Below, piece by piece: positions 55,401 through 64,000 of a DNA stretch of 64,000 bases. This stretch comes from Pseudomonas alloputida (GTDB taxonomy: Bacteria > Pseudomonadota > Gammaproteobacteria > Pseudomonadales > Pseudomonadaceae): assembly GCF_021283545.2 (NCBI RefSeq), contig NZ_CP128540.1, positions 1,895,501 to 1,959,500 of the forward strand, read 5' to 3'. Numbering within the stretch: the first letter of the stretch is position 1; the number at the start of each line of letters is the position of its first letter. A program made the translations under genes and the position numbers. The notes beneath the pieces were generated by a model. It worked only from the letters and a program-made list of their open reading frames with translations. It ran no database searches and had not been told where the DNA came from.

Positions 55401-57361
55401 GCGAGCAGCTGGACGCGGACTTCCATGCTGTGGCCGCCGCCCTTCCTGGCAGTGCCCCGGAGGTGCCGACCGCGCTGCCCGAGGCCTACGAGCAGGGCTA
55501 TGCGCGGCTGTTCGACGCCACTGTGCAGCGTGCCGGGCAACTGCCTGCGGCCGCTTGCCAGGGCCGTGAATGGAGCTACGCCGAGCTGGATCAACGGGCG
55601 CGACGCCTGGCGGGTGTACTGCAGGGCAATGGTGTGAGCGTCGACCACCTGGTCGCTGTGCTCGGTGAGCGTGACCTGTCGTTGCTGGGCATGGTGGTCG
55701 GGGTGTTCCAGGCGGGTGCCGGTTATCTCTCGCTGGATCCGTCCTTGCCGGTGGCGCGCCTGGCCGATGTGCTGCGCTTGAGCCAGGCGCGGGTGCTGGT
55801 GTGCGATGAGCATTGCCTGGGCTTGGCCCAAGCGATGCTCGAAGGCTTCCAAGCGCCGCCGACCTTGTTGGTCTGGGAGCAGGTGCAGGCACACGCCGCG
55901 CCGGCACAGATGCTGCACCTGCCCATCAATGCCGCCAAGCTGCTGGCCTACGTGATCTTCACTTCTGGTTCGACCGGTGTGCCTAAAGGCGTCATGGTCG
56001 AACAGGCCGGCATGCTCAACAACCAGCTGAGCAAGCTACCGTACTTGGGCCTGCGGGGCAGCGACGTGATCGCCCAGACGGCCTCGCAGAGCTTTGATAT
56101 CAGCGTCTGGCAATTGCTGACGGCGGCCCTGTGTGGTTGCCGCGTGGAAATCTTCCCCGACGCCGTGGCGCAGGATCCGCAGGCGCTGCTGCAACAGGTC
56201 GAGGCCACGGGCGTGACCATCCTCGAATGCGTACCGGCGATGATCCAGGCCATGCTGGAACTGCCAGCCCGGCAATTGCCACGCCTGCGTTACCTGCTCA
56301 CCACCGGCGAAGCCATGTCACCGGCACTGGCCCGCCGCTGGCGCGAGCGCTACCCACAGGTCGAACTGGTCAACGCCTACGGCCCGGCGGAGTGTTCCGA
56401 CGACGTGGCGCTGTACCGCGTGCGTGATGACGCAAGCTCCGTGCACCTGCCGATCGGTGCCGCGACCGAGCACAACCGCCTGCATGTGCTCAACGACCTG
56501 CTCGAACCGATGCCGGCCCGGGCCACCGGCGAGTTGCATGTGGCCGGCGTAGGTGTCGGGCGCGGTTACCTTGGGGATCCGGTGCGCACGGCATTGAGCT
56601 TTGTCCCCGATCCGTTCGCCAGCCGCCCGGGTGAGCGCCTGTACCGCAGTGGCGACCTGGCGCACGTGTGCGCCGATGGGCAGACCCTGGAGTATGTGGG
56701 GCGCGCCGACTTCCAGGTGAAGATCCGCGGCTACCGCATAGAACTGGGCGAAATCGAATCGCGCCTGCTGGCCCATGAAGGTGTGCACAGCGCCGTGGTG
56801 GTGGATGCGCAGGTGGCCGGTGGCAAGCAGTTGGTGGCCTACTGGGTCGCCCGCGATGCCTCGGTCGCCGCAGCCGAGATGCGCAGCGTGCTGGCCGACT
56901 ATCTGCGTGCCAGCCTTCCGGGCTACATGGTGCCGGCACTGTGGGTGAGGCTCGACAGCCTGCCGCTGACTGCCAATGGCAAGCTCGACCGCAAAGCATT
57001 GCCGGCACCGGACCCGAGCACCGCTCAGCAGCGCTACCAGGCACCGGAAACGTCGTTGCAGCAGCAATTGGCGCAGGTCTGGAGCGAGGTGCTGGGCGTC
57101 GAGCGGATCAGTCTGGGCGATGACTTCTTCGAGCTGGGTGGGCACTCGCTGCTGGTGGTGCAGGTGGTGGCGCGTGTGGGCCGCGAACTGGGCATCGAAG
57201 TCAGCCTGCGATCGTTGTTCGAGCACCCGACCTTGGGAGCGTTCAGCGAGGCCGTCGCAGTGTTGCAAGGGCAGGGCGCGTCGATTCAGGACGAGTTGGC
57301 TAAATCCTTGGCCGCCTTGAAACGTCTTACTGCAGAGGAGATCGACGAGTTGACCCAGTAG
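49475..57361 (+). CDS. Pyoverdine peptide NRPS, two modules with epimerase (D-Asp, Dab)
   Basis: The 2628-residue protein has the order C-A-T-E-C-A-T. C1 (HHIISDG near 175), A1 ([11 protein letters not shown] near 646), T1 (GGDS near 1031, the form that precedes epimerases), E (HHLVVDG near 1214), a post-epimerase type C2 (HHVLLDA near 1687), A2 (FTSGSTGVPKG near 2163), T2 (GGHS near 2554). The A1 code reads D-L-T-K-I-G-H-V-G (Asp); A2 reads D-I-W-E-L-T-A-D-D, the same as the Dab domain of PvdL. No thioesterase is present. The Asp loaded here, followed by E, is the best candidate for the beta-hydroxylated residue. It is translationally linked to the previous gene (one-base gap). Confidence 0.93.
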   Translation: MDKTTAERIARRFVAMPLEQRRQVVEKMSAGGQSFRLLPIVASRHDVARIPLSYAQQRLMFLWQLEPTSAFYNVPMAVTLRGEIDVGAMARALELLVQRHETLRTRLVMDEGECYQQVLEQSPVVLECVEVQAHDLDGAVRDELRRPFDLFADPLLRVKLLRVGATEHVLTVCMHHIISDGWSSELMVQTFVSFYDALLAGQAPNPEALPIQYADYAIWQRAWLEAGEGERQLRYWQTQLGDEQPLLDLPLDYPRPAQPSYQGAVVRADLPPALSSALRSLAQANGQTLFMVLLGALAVVLSRHSGQHDIRIGVPNAGRNRKDLEGLIGFFINTQVMRVQVDEQATFSELFAQVRQVVAEAQSHQELPFEQLVDALAPERNLSHNPLFQFKLNQNVAGEAAGGEQRKTLSGLQVEEYPLSGADARFDLAFDFTDGADGIQAYFTYATDLFKASTVERLVTALHTLLQDMVAAPASRLLDCVGDADAVLHGEPASFPCTDFLSLFRRALANAGERPALRAGAEQLSYAQLDQRSNQLAHHLLAMGVKPGAVVALCQERSIEWVTGLLAVLKVGAAFLPLDSAQPVERLAQLVTDSQAVLMVHDPKLALGGFAACPVLPFDAAAWRQCPTTPLAIEVCAAQPAYVIYTSGSTGQPKGVVVAHGMLANYVQGILQRLQLPADASMAMVSTVAADLGHTVLFGALASGRLLHLMSREHAFDPDVFASYMAEHQVDVLKIVPSHLQALLQASDAASVLPRKLLIVGGEASPWSLVEKVRQLKPLCRMVNHYGPTETTVGILSHEVGASEPDLRCVPVGQPLANSHVYLLDSGLNPVGERVAGELYLGGQGVAQGYLGRPAMTAERFVPDPHGDGTRVYRTGDRARLAQGQVEFLGRADDQVKIRGYRVEPGEVGEVLRGMEGVHEAVVLPLALESDPARLQLVGYCVTAPDVAASALLTQLQAQLPDYMVPAHLVLLEQLPLTANGKLDKRALPKPEVAGKAYVAPAGEVEEKLAAIWADVLKLEQVGSTDNFFELGGDSILSLQIIARAKRQGIKLTPKQLFEKQTVAALAQVARVIQDKPQAAVVQPEADGPLPLLPIQARFFDTAIAQRHHWNQSVLLKPLQTLQAQALDKALLALVDEHEALRLAFTEHAGKWQAAPRTTPVQALLQVVTLDSLAALETAANEVQASLDLARGELFRATLFELADGQQRLLLAVHHLVVDGVSWRILFEDLQTAYQQASLGQAVSLPSRSAPLRQWARQLDDYARSENLQAERDYWLQAAQQPAGELPCDNPQGECNLRQAAHATTRLDKALTHKLLKVAPAAYRTQVNDLLLTALARALCDWSGQPSVSILLEGHGREDLFDDLDLSRTVGWFTSLFPVQLTPLPSVAASIKHIKQQLAEVPAKGIGYGVLRYLGEAAFAQRLAALPQPRVTFNYLGQFDGSFSEQGGALFVPANESAGRSQDEDSPLGNWLSVNGQVYDGELRLDWTYSRDMFHEATIEQLASRYQQALREVIEHCVEPEAQGITPSDFPLAGLSQQQLDRLPVAARDIEDIYPLSPMQEGLLMHTLLEPGSGIYLMQYCYRVDHAIDVGAFSEAWKAVIARHDVLRTSFCWDLGERMVQIVHRRTEPALRLLDWRHLAEDQYEQALQAELEAELRQGFDMATEVPFRLRLILLDADQFGFVFSNHHVLLDAWCRMGVVDEFFKVYQSLTTGVPVQLPTPPRYRDFIALLQRWDREASRDFWRNELQGFERPTALPFDRSASAEHNHAAVADELVYLTREQSAQVAQRAQAAQLTVNTLVQGAWALLLQRYSGDRDVVFGVTVAGRPVEFPEMQATVGLFINSIPLRVRLPGAEAGVTAKAWLKSLLDHNLNLREHEHLPLVDIQACSEVGSGQALFDSLFVFENAPVESSVGAQASTMKVKAGSSRTHTNYPLTVVVYPGEVLGLHLSYDQRLFDSATISVLLADFRALLLALSEQLDADFHAVAAALPGSAPEVPTALPEAYEQGYARLFDATVQRAGQLPAAACQGREWSYAELDQRARRLAGVLQGNGVSVDHLVAVLGERDLSLLGMVVGVFQAGAGYLSLDPSLPVARLADVLRLSQARVLVCDEHCLGLAQAMLEGFQAPPTLLVWEQVQAHAAPAQMLHLPINAAKLLAYVIFTSGSTGVPKGVMVEQAGMLNNQLSKLPYLGLRGSDVIAQTASQSFDISVWQLLTAALCGCRVEIFPDAVAQDPQALLQQVEATGVTILECVPAMIQAMLELPARQLPRLRYLLTTGEAMSPALARRWRERYPQVELVNAYGPAECSDDVALYRVRDDASSVHLPIGAATEHNRLHVLNDLLEPMPARATGELHVAGVGVGRGYLGDPVRTALSFVPDPFASRPGERLYRSGDLAHVCADGQTLEYVGRADFQVKIRGYRIELGEIESRLLAHEGVHSAVVVDAQVAGGKQLVAYWVARDASVAAAEMRSVLADYLRASLPGYMVPALWVRLDSLPLTANGKLDRKALPAPDPSTAQQRYQAPETSLQQQLAQVWSEVLGVERISLGDDFFELGGHSLLVVQVVARVGRELGIEVSLRSLFEHPTLGAFSEAVAVLQGQGASIQDELAKSLAALKRLTAEEIDELTQ

Positions 57362-57368
57362 CGCTCTG

Positions 57369-57440
57369 CGGGCCCGGTATGACCGGGCCCGGCTCGTCAA
57401 CTTCAGTACACCCAGAGCCGGCAGCCGTCCGGCTCTTTCA
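57369..57440 (+). terminator. Two hairpins between the second and third right-hand NRPS genes
   Basis: The first hairpin is CGGGCCCGGT paired with ACCGGGCCCG (57369-57391, perfect 10-bp stem, 3-nt loop). The second is AGAGCCGG paired with CCGGCTCT (57414-57436), followed by TTCATTT. The second looks like a weak intrinsic terminator. No PfrI box follows in the remaining 80 nt, so the next gene depends on readthrough or an unrecognised promoter. Confidence 0.6.
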
Positions 57441-57521
57441 TTTGTTCGGCAGCATCATGAGCCTGTCGCGGGCTGGCACGTTCCGCAGGCAAAGACCGGT
57501 GCCCTGGTAGGAGATGTTCAA

Positions 57522-64000
<6,479 letters not shown>

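Overview
The window is chromosomal DNA of a fluorescent pseudomonad, most probably the Pseudomonas putida group. The evidence is high GC, a PfrI/PvdS-type iron-starvation sigma factor beside pvdL, and many copies of the P. putida-type REP palindrome (core GTAGGAGCGGGTTTACCCGCG). Two blocks of a pyoverdine siderophore locus lie at the ends, with about 23 kb of other genes between them.

Left block (1-17007): ppnP, a DEDDh exonuclease, a periplasmic solute-binding protein, an AlcB/PvdY-like N-acyltransferase, the ECF sigma factor gene pfrI with a Fur-like box, and pvdL (4317 aa: acyl ligase-ACP, then Glu, D-Tyr and Dab modules). Right block (40234-64000): pvdH (makes Dab), a SyrP-like aspartyl beta-hydroxylase, and three NRPS genes, the last cut by the window end. 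Adenylation codes read by eye give Asp, Orn/Lys-like, D-Asp (probably hydroxylated), Dab, Gly, Ser. As I recall, this is the order of the P. putida G4R/KT2440-type pyoverdine. Sites of the form TAAAT-N16-CGT (three exact, one with a single mismatch) precede the acyltransferase gene, pvdL, pvdH and the first right-hand NRPS gene, so PfrI probably co-ordinates the regulon. No such site precedes the third right-hand NRPS gene.

Middle region (17008-40233). The most notable element is an AT-richer minus-strand operon at 18167-22737 with the gene order and protein sizes of the microcin B17 operon mcbABCDEF: a 69-aa Gly/Ser/Cys-rich precursor, an McbB-like E1 protein, an SagB/McbC-type oxidase, a YcaO protein, and an ABC permease and ATPase. 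No mcbG-type immunity gene is present. The precursor core has no adjacent Cys/Ser pair, so it cannot form the fused bis-heterocycles of microcin B17. Next to it is a short Rhs-core protein with an ADP-ribosyltransferase-like tail. Further on lie a dsbD-tlpA-dsbG cluster; an IS256-family element (8-bp target duplication) inserted between two inverted REP-containing repeats; a molybdenum hydroxylase operon (Moco subunit, 2Fe-2S subunit, tri-haem cytochrome c, XdhC, MocA-like); three tandem Tdi1-like (GAD-like/DUF1851) immunity genes beside what looks like the N-terminal remnant of a glycine-zipper T6SS effector; a duplicated, frameshifted piece of a sensor kinase gene; and the intact two-component system from which that piece was copied.

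All identifications are by eye. Family names rest on motifs, length, gene order and remembered homologues, not on searches.
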